Below are positions 15,306 through 22,982 of a stretch of DNA of 64,000 nt, in pieces. The notes under the pieces were generated by a model that was not told the DNA's origin, did no database searches, and worked only from the letters and a program-made list of their open reading frames with translations. Each line of letters begins with the position of its first letter. The stretch's first letter is position 1. This stretch comes from Streptomyces sp. NRRL S-350 (GTDB taxonomy: Bacteria > Actinomycetota > Actinomycetes > Streptomycetales > Streptomycetaceae), in contig NZ_JOHO01000052.1 of NCBI RefSeq assembly GCF_000719705.1, positions 9,397 through 73,396 of the forward strand. Reading direction: 5' to 3'. The position numbers were made by a program, and so were the translations under genes.

Positions 15306-15533
15306 TCAGAGTTTGTACATCTCGGTGTACGGCTGGGTGATGCGTTCCTGCCGTGAGCCGAAGTCGACGAGGACCGCGATGTCGCTGTCGGCTTCGACGG
15401 CGATGGCCCGGCCGAGGCCGAACCTGTCGTGGGTGACCCGGTCGCCGACGGCGAAGTGCTTGCGCGGCGCCTCCACCCGGGCCTTGAAGGGGCTGGTGGG
15501 CAGGGGGCGGCGGACTGCTGCAAATTTCGTCAT
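15306..15533 (-). CDS. Small SH3/Tudor-like protein
   Basis: This 75-aa protein ([21 protein letters not shown]...) has a C-terminal beta-barrel motif, '[20 protein letters not shown]' then '[13 protein letters not shown]'. This is very like the PcrA/UvrD C-terminal tail and CarD-type RNA-polymerase-binding barrels. The N-terminus is short and basic. It may bind RNA polymerase or nucleic acid, but this is inferred from fold resemblance only. GGAGGGA lies unusually close (2 nt) to the ATG. It diverges from the cold-shock leader region. Confidence 0.65.
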   Translation of the reverse strand: MTKFAAVRRPLPTSPFKARVEAPRKHFAVGDRVTHDRFGLGRAIAVEADSDIAVLVDFGSRQERITQPYTEMYKL

Positions 15534-15872
15534 TCCCTCCAGTATGCGCCGGAAGGCGCGAGCGCGGGAGTTTCCGGCGCATACGAGTTCGGGACAGCCC
15601 GGAAACGCCGGGCGCGCCCTCCCTCGCGCTCCCTCGACGGCGCCGGCGGGGGTGGTGCGACTCCTTCACGGGGCGGTCGCCGCGCCGCGTGCGCTCCGCC
15701 TCCGCGGAAATCTTTCCCCGGGATCCGCCGGCCCCGGCGGGGTCCGTCCGCACGCCCAACCAGCCCGCCCTCCACGAGGGTTGGCGCCCCCGCCCGGCCG
15801 CGGGCGGCCGCCCCGGCGGGCCCCCCGCGAAACCGGGGCCGAAATAATCCGCCACGACGGTCCGCAGCCTGC
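15534..15872. other. Intergenic region without a gene
   Basis: I see no credible coding frame or RNA in this stretch between the SH3-like gene and the cold-shock promoter. It is GC-rich, and the open frames running through it are composition artefacts. Confidence 0.5.
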
Positions 15873-16033
15873 TAGAGTCGACGTTAGTTGCAGTAGTGGT
15901 TCCCATGAACTTTGTGTGCGCCTGCTGATGTATTGCAGGCGCATTTTTGTTTCCCGGCTCTTCCCCGGGTGGGTGCTCATCGCGGCGACTCGGAGTTCGC
16001 ACTGTGCGTTCTCCGGACAGCCCCTTGAAGGAG
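15873..16033 (+). promoter_or_regulatory. Cold-shock gene promoter and long regulatory 5' leader
   Basis: A TAGAGT -10-like box (15873-15878) is followed by an untranslated leader of about 155 nt, ending in GAAGGAG 8-9 bases before the ATG at 16042. The leader contains an intrinsic terminator early on (15917-15948). Long leaders with alternative structures are typical of cspA-type cold-induced mRNAs. Confidence 0.55.
15917..15948 (+). terminator. Intrinsic terminator (attenuator) in cold-shock leader
   Basis: TGCGCCTGC (15917-15925) pairs perfectly with GCAGGCGCA (15935-15943) around a 9-nt loop. Five T residues follow, which is rare in a genome this GC-rich. It lies within the leader, 93 nt before the start codon, so read-through would be needed for expression. 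A temperature- or protein-dependent attenuation switch is the likely reading. Confidence 0.7.
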
Positions 16034-16041
16034 ATTTCTTA

Positions 16042-16206
16042 ATGGCTAATGGCACCGTGAAGTGGTTCAACGCGGAAAAGGGCTTCGGCTTCATCGAGCA
16101 GGAGGGTGGCGGCCCCGACGTCTTCGCCCACTACTCGAACATCAACGCCAACGGCTTCCGTGAGCTGCTCGCCCGCCCTTTCGCGGTGAGCGCCGACCGT
16201 AGGTGA
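16042..16206 (+). pseudogene. Truncated cold-shock protein gene
   Basis: The 54-aa product begins as a perfect actinobacterial CspA ([20 protein letters not shown]) with RNP1 (KGFGFIE) and RNP2 (DVFAHY). After 'NGFRELL' (about residue 42) the sequence becomes unrelated ([11 protein letters not shown], stop). A full CSP is about 67 aa, so the last two strands of the OB fold are lost. A deletion fusing the 5' half to the downstream leader explains this. A functional shortened product cannot be ruled out. The DEAD-box helicase follows 131 bases later. An intact paralogue is at 20952. Confidence 0.7.
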
Positions 16207-16337
16207 CGTGCCGCACGGTTTCACCGTCCACGCTCCGACCGTCATATTTCCGGCCCGTTCCCTTGCGGTCTCCCCCGGCGCGCCCCGCGCCACCGGAGCC
16301 TTCCTCGTGACGTGCCGCCCTGAGGAAGGTTTCCCAC

Positions 16338-17927
16338 ATGAACCGCTCCAGTCGCTCCTCGTACCAGAGCGCCGGCTCCCGCTCCGCCGCCGGCTCCCGC
16401 GCCGGTGGCAGTTCCCGGTCGGGTGGCAGCTCCCGCTCCGGGGGCAGCTCCTTCTCCGGCGGCAACTCCTTCTACGGCGACCGGCCTGCCGGAGGGCGGC
16501 GCCCCTCCGGGCGGAGCGGCCGTCAGGGCTCGTCCCCGCAGGGCGAGTTCGCGATGCCGGTGAGCACCACCCCGGCGCTGCCGGCCGTCGAGTCCTTCGA
16601 CGAGCTCGACATGCCGAAGGCGCTGCTGGCGGTGCTGGCCCGCCAGGGCGTCACCACGCCGTTCCCCATCCAGGCCGCGACGCTGCCGAACTCGCTGGCC
16701 GGCCGTGACGTCCTCGGACGAGGCCGCACCGGCTCCGGCAAGACCATCGCCTTCGGCCTCGCCGTGCTGGCCCGCACCGCCGGGCACAAGGCCGAGCCGC
16801 GCCGCCCGCTGGCCCTCGTACTGGTCCCGACCCGCGAGCTCGCCCAGCAGGTCACCGACGCCCTCACCCCGTACGCCCACGCGCTGCGCCTGCGGATGGC
16901 CACCGTGGTGGGCGGGGTGTCGATCGGACGCCAGGCCCACGCGCTGAACCGCGGGGCGGAGGTCGTGGTGGCCACCCCCGGCCGGCTCAAGGACCTCATC
17001 CAGCGCGGCGACTGCCAGCTGGACGGCGTCGGCATCACGGTGCTCGACGAGGCCGACCAGATGGCCGACATGGGCTTCCTGCCGCAGGTCACCGAACTCC
17101 TGGGCCAGGTCGCCGAAGGCTGCCAGACGATGCTGTTCTCCGCCACCTTGGACCGCAACGTCGACCGCCTGGTGCGGCGGTTCCTCAACGACCCCGTCAC
17201 GCACTCCGTGGACCCGTCCGCCGGAGCCGTCAGCACCATGGAGCACCACGTGCTCCACGTGCAGAACTTCGACAAGGCCGCCACGATCGCCCACATCGCC
17301 TCCCGCGACGGTGGCGTGATCATGTTCATCGACACCAAGCACGGCGCGGACCGCCTCGTGGAGGACCTGCTCGCCAACGGCGTGAAGGCCGCCGCCCTGC
17401 ACGGCGGCAAGTCCCAGCCGCAGCGCACCCGCACCCTGGAGCAGTTCCGCACCGGCCAGGTCACGGCCCTGATCGCGACCAACGTCGCGGCCCGGGGCAT
17501 CCACGTCGACGGGCTCGACCTCGTCGTCAACCTGGACCCGCCGAACGACCACAAGGACTACCTGCACCGCGGCGGGCGCACCGCCCGGGCCGGCGAGTCC
17601 GGCACCGTCGTCACGCTGGTGCTGCCCAACCAGCGCCGCGAGATGGCCCGCATGATGGCCACGGCCGCCATCACCCCCGTCACCACCCGCGTCAGCGCCG
17701 GCGACGAGGACCTGGCCCGCATCACCGGCGCCCGCGTGCCCACCGGCATCCCCACCGTGATCGCCGACCCCGTCGTCGAACGGCCGCGCCGCAGCCCCTC
17801 CGCGAACCGCGGCCGCCGCAGCCGGCCCGTCTCCGCCTCCGGTGAGACCCGGAGCGCCTCGAGCCGCGACGGCCAGGGCTTCCCCGGCCGCCGCCGGGCC
17901 CCCAGGCGCGCCTCCGTCGCCGCGTAG
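16338..17927 (+). CDS. DEAD-box ATP-dependent RNA helicase
   Basis: This 529-aa helicase has an N-terminal Ser/Gly/Arg-rich repeat tail (about residues 1-72) and a complete helicase core: Q motif FPIQ, Walker A GRTGSGKT, PTRELAQQ, TPGRL, DEAD, SAT, ATNVAARGIHV and HRGGRTARAG. Motif V has ATN where ATD is usual. A basic C-terminal tail follows. It unwinds structured RNA, typically in cold adaptation and ribosome assembly. The position downstream of a cold-shock leader is the usual streptomycete arrangement. GAGGAAGG lies 8 bases upstream of the ATG. Confidence 0.92.
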   Translation: MNRSSRSSYQSAGSRSAAGSRAGGSSRSGGSSRSGGSSFSGGNSFYGDRPAGGRRPSGRSGRQGSSPQGEFAMPVSTTPALPAVESFDELDMPKALLAVLARQGVTTPFPIQAATLPNSLAGRDVLGRGRTGSGKTIAFGLAVLARTAGHKAEPRRPLALVLVPTRELAQQVTDALTPYAHALRLRMATVVGGVSIGRQAHALNRGAEVVVATPGRLKDLIQRGDCQLDGVGITVLDEADQMADMGFLPQVTELLGQVAEGCQTMLFSATLDRNVDRLVRRFLNDPVTHSVDPSAGAVSTMEHHVLHVQNFDKAATIAHIASRDGGVIMFIDTKHGADRLVEDLLANGVKAAALHGGKSQPQRTRTLEQFRTGQVTALIATNVAARGIHVDGLDLVVNLDPPNDHKDYLHRGGRTARAGESGTVVTLVLPNQRREMARMMATAAITPVTTRVSAGDEDLARITGARVPTGIPTVIADPVVERPRRSPSANRGRRSRPVSASGETRSASSRDGQGFPGRRRAPRRASVAA

Positions 17928-17928
17928 C

Positions 17929-17952
17929 GCCCTCCGGCCCGGGGCGGAGGGC
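17929..17952. terminator. Terminator hairpin after helicase
   Basis: GCCCTCCG (17929-17936) pairs with CGGAGGGC (17945-17952) directly after the helicase stop codon, with the convergent vWA gene beyond. Confidence 0.55.
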
Positions 17953-18040
17953 CGCCGGGCGGCCGGGTCGACGCCGTCGATCCCGCCGCCCGGGCCCCGC
18001 TCCCCGGGCCGGGCAGGAGCCCGGGCCGGGGGGCGGCCGG

Positions 18041-19132
18041 TTACAGGAGGACCAGCAGCTTGGTGCCCGGCACCAGCTTCCGGTTGACGGACGTCGACTG
18101 GACGAAGACGGTGTACGCCGGGTTGTCGCCCGGCTTCACCGCGACCTCCGACCCCGGCAGGCCGAGGAGCCGGCGGGCCGCCGGGCCCGAGAACACCCGG
18201 CCCGTCATCCGGCCGGTGGCCGGGTCCTTCTCCGCCACGGCCAGCTGCTTGGTGCCCTGGACCTTCTCGCGCTTGGACAGCTCGTAGAAGGCGCAGCCGG
18301 TCTTGTACGGGTGCCCGGCGCGGGTGACGAAGTCGCGGATCGGCGTCTGCTCGTCGACCGGGATGAGGATGTACTTGCCGGTGTCCAGGGCGTCGAGGTT
18401 GGCCTTCACCTCGGCCGTGTTCAGGTCCTGGCCCATGGCGAACAGGTTCCTGGTGCCGCGCACGCCCTGCTCGCGGCCGCGCAGGAAGCTGGTGGCAGCC
18501 GCCTTGACGGTGCCGATGGCCTCCTCGACGCCCTTGCTGGAGTCCGCGTCCCAGATCGCGATGTTGCCCGCCGGGAAGCCGTACTCCTGAGCGGTGCGCT
18601 TGGCCAGGGAGTTCGGGACCAGGATCGCCGACGTCCAGTGGGCGGGGAGGTCGTCCATGGCGGTCTGGATGCGGTCCATCCAGGTGCGCAGGACGGCGCT
18701 GCCCCGGTCGGTGTTCATGCGGGTGTGCATCTGGCCGGTCTCGGAGTAGCCGGAGGCGTTCTCCTCGCCGTCGGTGACGACGACCTGCAGGAAGGAGTGC
18801 TCCCCGTACCCTTCCCAGATGTTCTTCAGGTCGTCGACGGACTTCACGGCGGCCTCGATCAGCGCCGTCGCGCCGTTGTCGACCTTGTAGAGGCCGCGCA
18901 GGGACGGCAGGTGCTTGACGTCCATGTCCCAGACGAGGTTCTGCACCTCGTGGTCGAAGGCGTAGAGGCTGATGCGGGTCTCGTGGCCGAGCCGGTCGGA
19001 CTCCTCCTGCAGGCCCTTCACGAACTCGTCCACCACCCGGACGAGCTGTGCCTCGTGCTGGCGCATCGAGCCGGACTTGTCGACCACGAGCGAGACGTGG
19101 TTGACCTTGTGCTTGATCCTGGCCACAGACAT
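18041..19132 (-). CDS. von Willebrand factor A (vWA) domain protein
   Basis: This 363-aa protein has an N-terminal vWA domain (residues 10-225) with a full MIDAS: DKSGSM, a conserved Thr in 'NGATAL' and Asp in 'VTDGEENAS'. The C-terminal 130 residues form a beta-rich domain (LAVAEKDPATGRMTGRVFSG) of unknown type. No signal peptide is present. It probably binds a protein partner through a divalent metal. The ATG at 19132 (MSVARIKHKVNHVSLVVD) matches the usual family start and has a GAGGG upstream; a GTG at 19216 would add a low-complexity extension. It is not a Ro60: no TROVE domain is present. Confidence 0.85.
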   Translation of the reverse strand: MSVARIKHKVNHVSLVVDKSGSMRQHEAQLVRVVDEFVKGLQEESDRLGHETRISLYAFDHEVQNLVWDMDVKHLPSLRGLYKVDNGATALIEAAVKSVDDLKNIWEGYGEHSFLQVVVTDGEENASGYSETGQMHTRMNTDRGSAVLRTWMDRIQTAMDDLPAHWTSAILVPNSLAKRTAQEYGFPAGNIAIWDADSSKGVEEAIGTVKAAATSFLRGREQGVRGTRNLFAMGQDLNTAEVKANLDALDTGKYILIPVDEQTPIRDFVTRAGHPYKTGCAFYELSKREKVQGTKQLAVAEKDPATGRMTGRVFSGPAARRLLGLPGSEVAVKPGDNPAYTVFVQSTSVNRKLVPGTKLLVLL

Positions 19133-19458
19133 GCTTCCGCCCTCTTCCGACGCTCCTGCGGCGCCTTCCGGCGCCCCCTCCGACGTTGTTTCCACACTAG
19201 GAGGGGGCTCTGACACCCCGTGGCGTGGCGACGACCGCGCGCGGGCGGGCGGGACGGCGACCTGCCCAGGCCTCCTCGCGCAGGAGTTCGGGATTCGCGG
19301 TTTCGTGGCCTCGCGGCTTCCGCGGGTGGGGCCCTGCGGCGGCGGGGCGCGCGGCGGGAGCGGGGCGGCTCGCGAATGCGCGGGTCGTGCACCGGGCCTT
19401 GCCGACGGATTTGGGGGAATGCCCGCGCGGTGGCGTCCATTGGGTCGATCATGTTCGG

Positions 19459-19890
19459 GTGCCGATCACCCCGAATCCGTCCCCGCCCGCCGGCCCCTCG
19501 TCCTGGGACGAACGGCTGGAAACCCGAATCGGGGTGTGCGCGGCCCAGTTGACCTGGTGGGGCCACGACTTCACCGACGGGGCCTGGCCCGACACCGAGG
19601 ACCTGGCCGTCCTGCTCGCCCGCACCGTGCGCGAGGCCGCCGAGATCCCGTCGATGCGCTCCGCCCACCACGCGCTGACCACCGCCCTCGGCTCGGTGCA
19701 CGCCGCCGAACGGTGGATGCGCCCGTACTGCGCCGCCTCCCCCGCGATGGCCTGCCGGCACCTGCACCAGGCCACCGAACACCTGGAGGCCGCCCGCCGG
19801 CACCTCGCCGACGCCGCACCGTCCGGCCGCCCCTCCCTCCCCCCGCAGCGCGGGGGCGGGCCGGGCACCGGAGGCCCGGCAGGGGCGTAG
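19459..19890 (+). CDS. Hypothetical helical protein
   Basis: This 143-aa protein starts at GTG 19459 (VPITPNPSPPAGPSSWDERL...) and has no family I recognise. It is mostly helical (LAVLLARTVREAAEIPSM, RHLHQATEHLEAARRHLAD) with a Pro/Gly-rich tail. No ribosome binding site is obvious, so a leaderless mRNA is possible. It diverges from the vWA gene. Confidence 0.5.
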   Translation: MPITPNPSPPAGPSSWDERLETRIGVCAAQLTWWGHDFTDGAWPDTEDLAVLLARTVREAAEIPSMRSAHHALTTALGSVHAAERWMRPYCAASPAMACRHLHQATEHLEAARRHLADAAPSGRPSLPPQRGGGPGTGGPAGA

Positions 19891-20237
19891 CGCGCGGGAC
19901 GGCGGCGGTGCGTCGCCCCGGTGCGGTGGCCGCGGTGCGGTGGCCCCGGTGCGGTGGCCGCGTCGAGGTGTCTGCGGCCCGGCGCCGGCCTGTCGGCCCG
20001 TCAACGTCCCTACTGGTCGGGCCGGTTGTTCGGAAGGTGGCCGGTCGGCGTCCGCGGGGTCGGTGCCGGGGTCGTCCTCACCGACGGTCGACGGATCGTT
20101 TTCGGTCAGGTGCGTCGATCCGCCGATCCGGACCTATCAGGAACTGATCACCACCGCTAGGGTGCGGCGCGTCCCCGTTGTTACGCCCTCCCGCGCCGTT
20201 CCCGGCGAGGGAGACGACCGATCGGAACGGTGTCGCC
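19891..20237. other. Intergenic region with short tandem repeats
   Basis: This 347-nt stretch has no convincing gene. Near 19918-19960 it contains three near-perfect copies of a 14-bp unit, CGGTGCGGTGGCC plus C or G. The right part presumably contains the promoter of the secreted repeat protein. Confidence 0.5.
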
Positions 20238-20678
20238 GTGACCAGGATCCTCCGCCAGTTGACGACCCGTCTGGGAAGGGCGGCCGCGACGGTCGCCGTG
20301 CTCGCGGCCGCCCTCACCGGCACGGCGGCCGGCACGGCCTCCGCGGCCGGCGGCTGGAGCTGCTCCGGGGCGCCCGTCCCGGCCGGCTACGTCATCACGA
20401 TGTACAACCCGGGCGGCTGCAGCAACCACGGCTCGTGGTACCAGCAGCCCGCGCAGGACCGCCTGTGGACCTGCTCCGGTTCGCCGATCGTCTCCGGCTA
20501 CGTGCTGACCGGCTACAACCCCCAGGGCTGCAACGGCGTCGGCGCCTGGTTCCACCAGCTGGTCCGCAACGGCATCTGGACCTGCCCGTACTCGCCGATC
20601 CCGGCCGGCTACCGCAGCACCACCTACGACGCGCGCGGCTGCAACGGCCTCGGCGCCTGGCTCACCGTCAAGGCCTGA
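20238..20678 (+). CDS. Secreted three-repeat cysteine protein
   Basis: This 146-aa protein has a Sec signal peptide (TRLGRAAATVAVLAAALTG, likely cleaved after TASA). Three tandem repeats of about 35 residues follow. Each is built on W(S/T)C-x(3)-P(I/V)-x-(A/S)GY-x(6)-(Y/P)-x-GC(S/N), with two cysteines per repeat, suggesting internal disulfides. Repeats begin near WSCSGAPVPAGY, WTCSGSPIVSGY and WTCPYSPIPAGY. The start GTG 20238 is the best fit to the signal peptide. The function is unknown; it is extracellular. Confidence 0.7.
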   Translation: MTRILRQLTTRLGRAAATVAVLAAALTGTAAGTASAAGGWSCSGAPVPAGYVITMYNPGGCSNHGSWYQQPAQDRLWTCSGSPIVSGYVLTGYNPQGCNGVGAWFHQLVRNGIWTCPYSPIPAGYRSTTYDARGCNGLGAWLTVKA

Positions 20679-20951
20679 GCGCCGGGCCGGGCGGCCGGCC
20701 CCGGGGGCCCCTGGCGGGGCTCGCAGCGGGGTCCGGCGGGAGCGGCGGGCGGCGGCGCGCGGAGTCCGGGGGGAAAACCCGCGCGCCGCCCGCCCGCGAA
20801 CCGCGTGTACCCCCGTTCCCGAAACGCATGCACCGGGCCGGGGAGCGCAGCGGCGCCGGGCTCGCGGGACGCGGGTGACCTTTGGCGTTCATTGCCTCAC
20901 GCAACGTGAAATGATCACGGTCGGCAACGCGTCACATCATCAAGGGGAGAC

Positions 20952-21164
20952 ATGGCAGAGCGTCAGAACGGCGTGGTCAAGTGGTTCAACGACGAGAAGG
21001 GGTACGGGTTCATCACCCCGGAGTCCGGCCCCGACCTGTTCGTCCACTTCCGTGCGATCGAGGGCCCCGGCTTCAAGTCCCTGGTGGAAGGGCAGAAGGT
21101 CACCTTCGAGGCCGTCCAGGGCCAGAAGGGCATGCAGGCCGACAAGGTACAGGTCACGGAGTAG
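20952..21164 (+). CDS. Cold-shock protein (CspA family)
   Basis: This 70-aa single OB-fold protein has RNP1 (KGYGFIT) and RNP2 (DLFVHF). It is full length, unlike the truncated copy at 16042. It binds single-stranded RNA and DNA and acts as an RNA chaperone. AAGGGGAG lies 3-4 bases before the ATG. It has its own terminator and no co-transcribed neighbour. Confidence 0.95.
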   Translation: MAERQNGVVKWFNDEKGYGFITPESGPDLFVHFRAIEGPGFKSLVEGQKVTFEAVQGQKGMQADKVQVTE

Positions 21165-21178
21165 GCCCCCGCCCCCGG

Positions 21179-21212
21179 ACGCGCCGGAAGCACCGACAGG
21201 CTCCCGGCGCGT
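21179..21212 (+). terminator. Terminator after cold-shock gene
   Basis: ACGCGCCGG (21179-21187) pairs with CCGGCGCGT (21204-21212), 14 bases after the stop codon. Confidence 0.5.
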
Positions 21213-21223
21213 CCGCACGTCCG

Positions 21224-21261
21224 GGGCGGGCGGTCCGGCCGTGGGCGGGCGGTCCGGCCGT
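21224..21261 (+). repeat. 19-bp perfect tandem duplication
   Basis: GGGCGGGCGGTCCGGCCGT occurs twice head to tail (21224-21242 and 21243-21261) in the gene-free stretch 21165-21571. The remainder of that stretch shows no gene; its right end should hold the promoter of the small secreted protein. Confidence 0.7.
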
Positions 21262-21571
21262 GGCAGGTGGTCCGGGCGGGGCGGCGGCGGGGTCTCCGGA
21301 CAGCCGAGCGGCACCGCCCGTGCGGGTCCGGGCCCGCGGCGGCCTCGGCACTCGGAAGGACCCCCGTGCGTCTGCTCCGCCCGACTGATCCGGGAAGATT
21401 CGCACCCGATCCACATTCCCGCAGGTCGGCGCGGTGTGTCTGACGGAAGGTGAGGTCCGGTCGGGCGGTGGCAGCGCTTGCGAGGGCTCACGGCGCATGG
21501 CTGTCTGAAGTCGTGGCGAGGCCGACCGGCACCGCCGCTTCACCCCCCTGACCTCCGTGGAGGATCTTCCC

Positions 21572-21841
21572 ATGCGTGCTTTCAAGCGTGTTCTGGCCGT
21601 CAGCGCTCTCACCGCCCCCCTCGTGATCGGCTGTGCCGGTCTGGCCTCCGCCCAGGAAGGCCTGAGCGCTGACTTCGGCAAGGGCGCGTTCATCGCCAAC
21701 CAGCACGGCGCCGGTGTCGCGGCCGTCGAATCCGCCGTCTCCCCCGACGGGATCTCGCACGCCGACTTCTTCATCTGGGCCGACGACAACGGCGTCTCCG
21801 GCTCGTTCACGGGCTCGGGTGCCAGCTGGAGCAACGGCTGA
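21572..21841 (+). CDS. Small secreted protein
   Basis: This 89-aa protein has a clear signal peptide (MRAFKRVLAVSALTAPLVIG), probably cleaved near LASA-QEG. It leaves an acidic mature domain of about 60 residues (ADFGKGAFIANQHGAGVAAV...). There is no cysteine in the mature part. GGAGG lies 8 bases before the ATG. The family is unrecognised. A strong terminator follows, so it is monocistronic. Confidence 0.65.
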   Translation: MRAFKRVLAVSALTAPLVIGCAGLASAQEGLSADFGKGAFIANQHGAGVAAVESAVSPDGISHADFFIWADDNGVSGSFTGSGASWSNG

Positions 21842-21894
21842 CGAAGTCCCGGCCCGCGGGGAGCGTGACACCGTCACGCCCTGCCGGGCCGGGA

Positions 21895-21935
21895 CCGGGC
21901 GGGCGCTCCGATGCAAAGTCGGAGCGCCCGCCCGG
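21895..21935 (+). terminator. Perfect 17-bp hairpin terminator
   Basis: Bases 21895-21911 pair perfectly with 21919-21935 around TGCAAAG, followed by CGTTT. It ends the small secreted protein transcript. Confidence 0.75.
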
Positions 21936-22013
21936 CGTTTGGAAGAGGATGTTGGTCACGCGACGTGCCCGGGTGGGGCACGTCGCTCAGCCGTGACGAC
22001 CCCAGGGGTGACC

Positions 22014-22466
22014 ATGACCAGCAACGAGAGCAGCAAGCACGCCGGTTTCTCGGCCGAGGAACGGGCCGCGATGAAGGAGCACGCGCAGGAGCTGAAGAAG
22101 GCCGCGCGCAAGACCTCGCAGGCCGAGAAGGAGGCCGAGGCGAGACAGGACGTGCTCGCGAAGATCGCCGAGATGCGGGACAGCGACCGCGTCATGGCCG
22201 AACGCGTGCACGCCGTCGTCACCGCCGCCGCTCCGGCCCTCGCCCCCAAGCTCTAGTACGGGATGCCCGCGTACGCGCTGGACGGCAAGGTCGTCTGTTT
22301 CTTCCAGAGCGCCGAGAAGTTCAAGTCCCGCTACGCCATGCTCGGCTTCAGCGACCAGGCCCGGCTGGACGACGGCTCGATGTGGCCGACCTACTTCGCC
22401 CTGACCGAGGTCTCCGCGCAGGTCGAGGAGCGCATCGCGGACCTGGTGGCGCGCGCCGTGGCCTGA
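22014..22466 (+). pseudogene. DUF1801/iron-chaperone-like gene split by an in-frame amber codon
   Basis: The frame from ATG 22014 encodes MTSNESSKHAGFSAEERAAM... through ALAPKL, stops at TAG (22254-22256), and continues in the same frame as [20 protein letters not shown] to a stop at 22464-22466. Family members read APKLWYGMPAYA across this junction, so the TAG stands exactly where TGG (Trp) is expected. Both halves are otherwise intact (80 and about 69 codons). A single G-to-A change explains this. Re-initiation at ATG 22263 or amber read-through is possible but unsupported. The intact family is a small protein with a frataxin-like DUF1801 fold. Confidence 0.8.
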
Positions 22467-22672
22467 CGGCGTCGGCGCCCCGCGGGCGGGCGCGGCGGCG
22501 GCCCTCCGAGGCGCGGTGGCCGGCTTCGGGTTACGGTCGGAAGGCCGACCGAGCCCTTGGGGGCCGCGTTCCGGTGCCCGGCCCCGCCCGCCCGCCGTCC
22601 GTTGCGGTGACGGGCGGGCGGGGCACCCGCTCGGCCTCCAGGCGCTGAAGCCACCGACGAGGGGAACAGGCC

Positions 22673-22903
22673 ATGCCCACGCCCGACGACGAGACGCAGC
22701 CGGACGAACGCACCCGGGAGCGGTCCGCCGAGGAACGTTCGATCACGGCTCCCACCCCGGCCGACGTCCGGGCCAAGGCCGAGGCCAGGGCCAGGGCGAC
22801 GGCGGGGCCGAAGGGCCGGGCCAAGGCCGGGCCCGGGGGCGGGACCGGGGCGGACGACGAGGAGGAGCCGGAGCCGCCGGCGGCGGACGCCGTGGCACCG
22901 TAG
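22673..22903 (+). CDS. Small disordered charged protein
   Basis: This 76-aa ORF starts after GAGGGGAACAGGCC and is highly charged and low in complexity (DDETQPDERTRERSAEERS, DVRAKAEARARATAG, DDEEEPEPPAADA). It has no hydrophobic core and is predicted to be disordered. It may be a real small streptomycete protein or a chance ORF in GC-rich DNA. Confidence 0.4.
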   Translation: MPTPDDETQPDERTRERSAEERSITAPTPADVRAKAEARARATAGPKGRAKAGPGGGTGADDEEEPEPPAADAVAP

Positions 22904-22982
22904 GAAGCCCCGCACCGACCCCGCCTCCCCCGACCCGCCCCGCACCCCCGCGCTCGGCGGCACCGCTGGGGCCGTCTCCGAC

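Noticed and set aside
18041..19132. vWA protein as a Ro60 homologue partnering the permuted RNAs
   Set aside because: It has a vWA domain but no TROVE HEAT-repeat domain, and lies 17 kb away.
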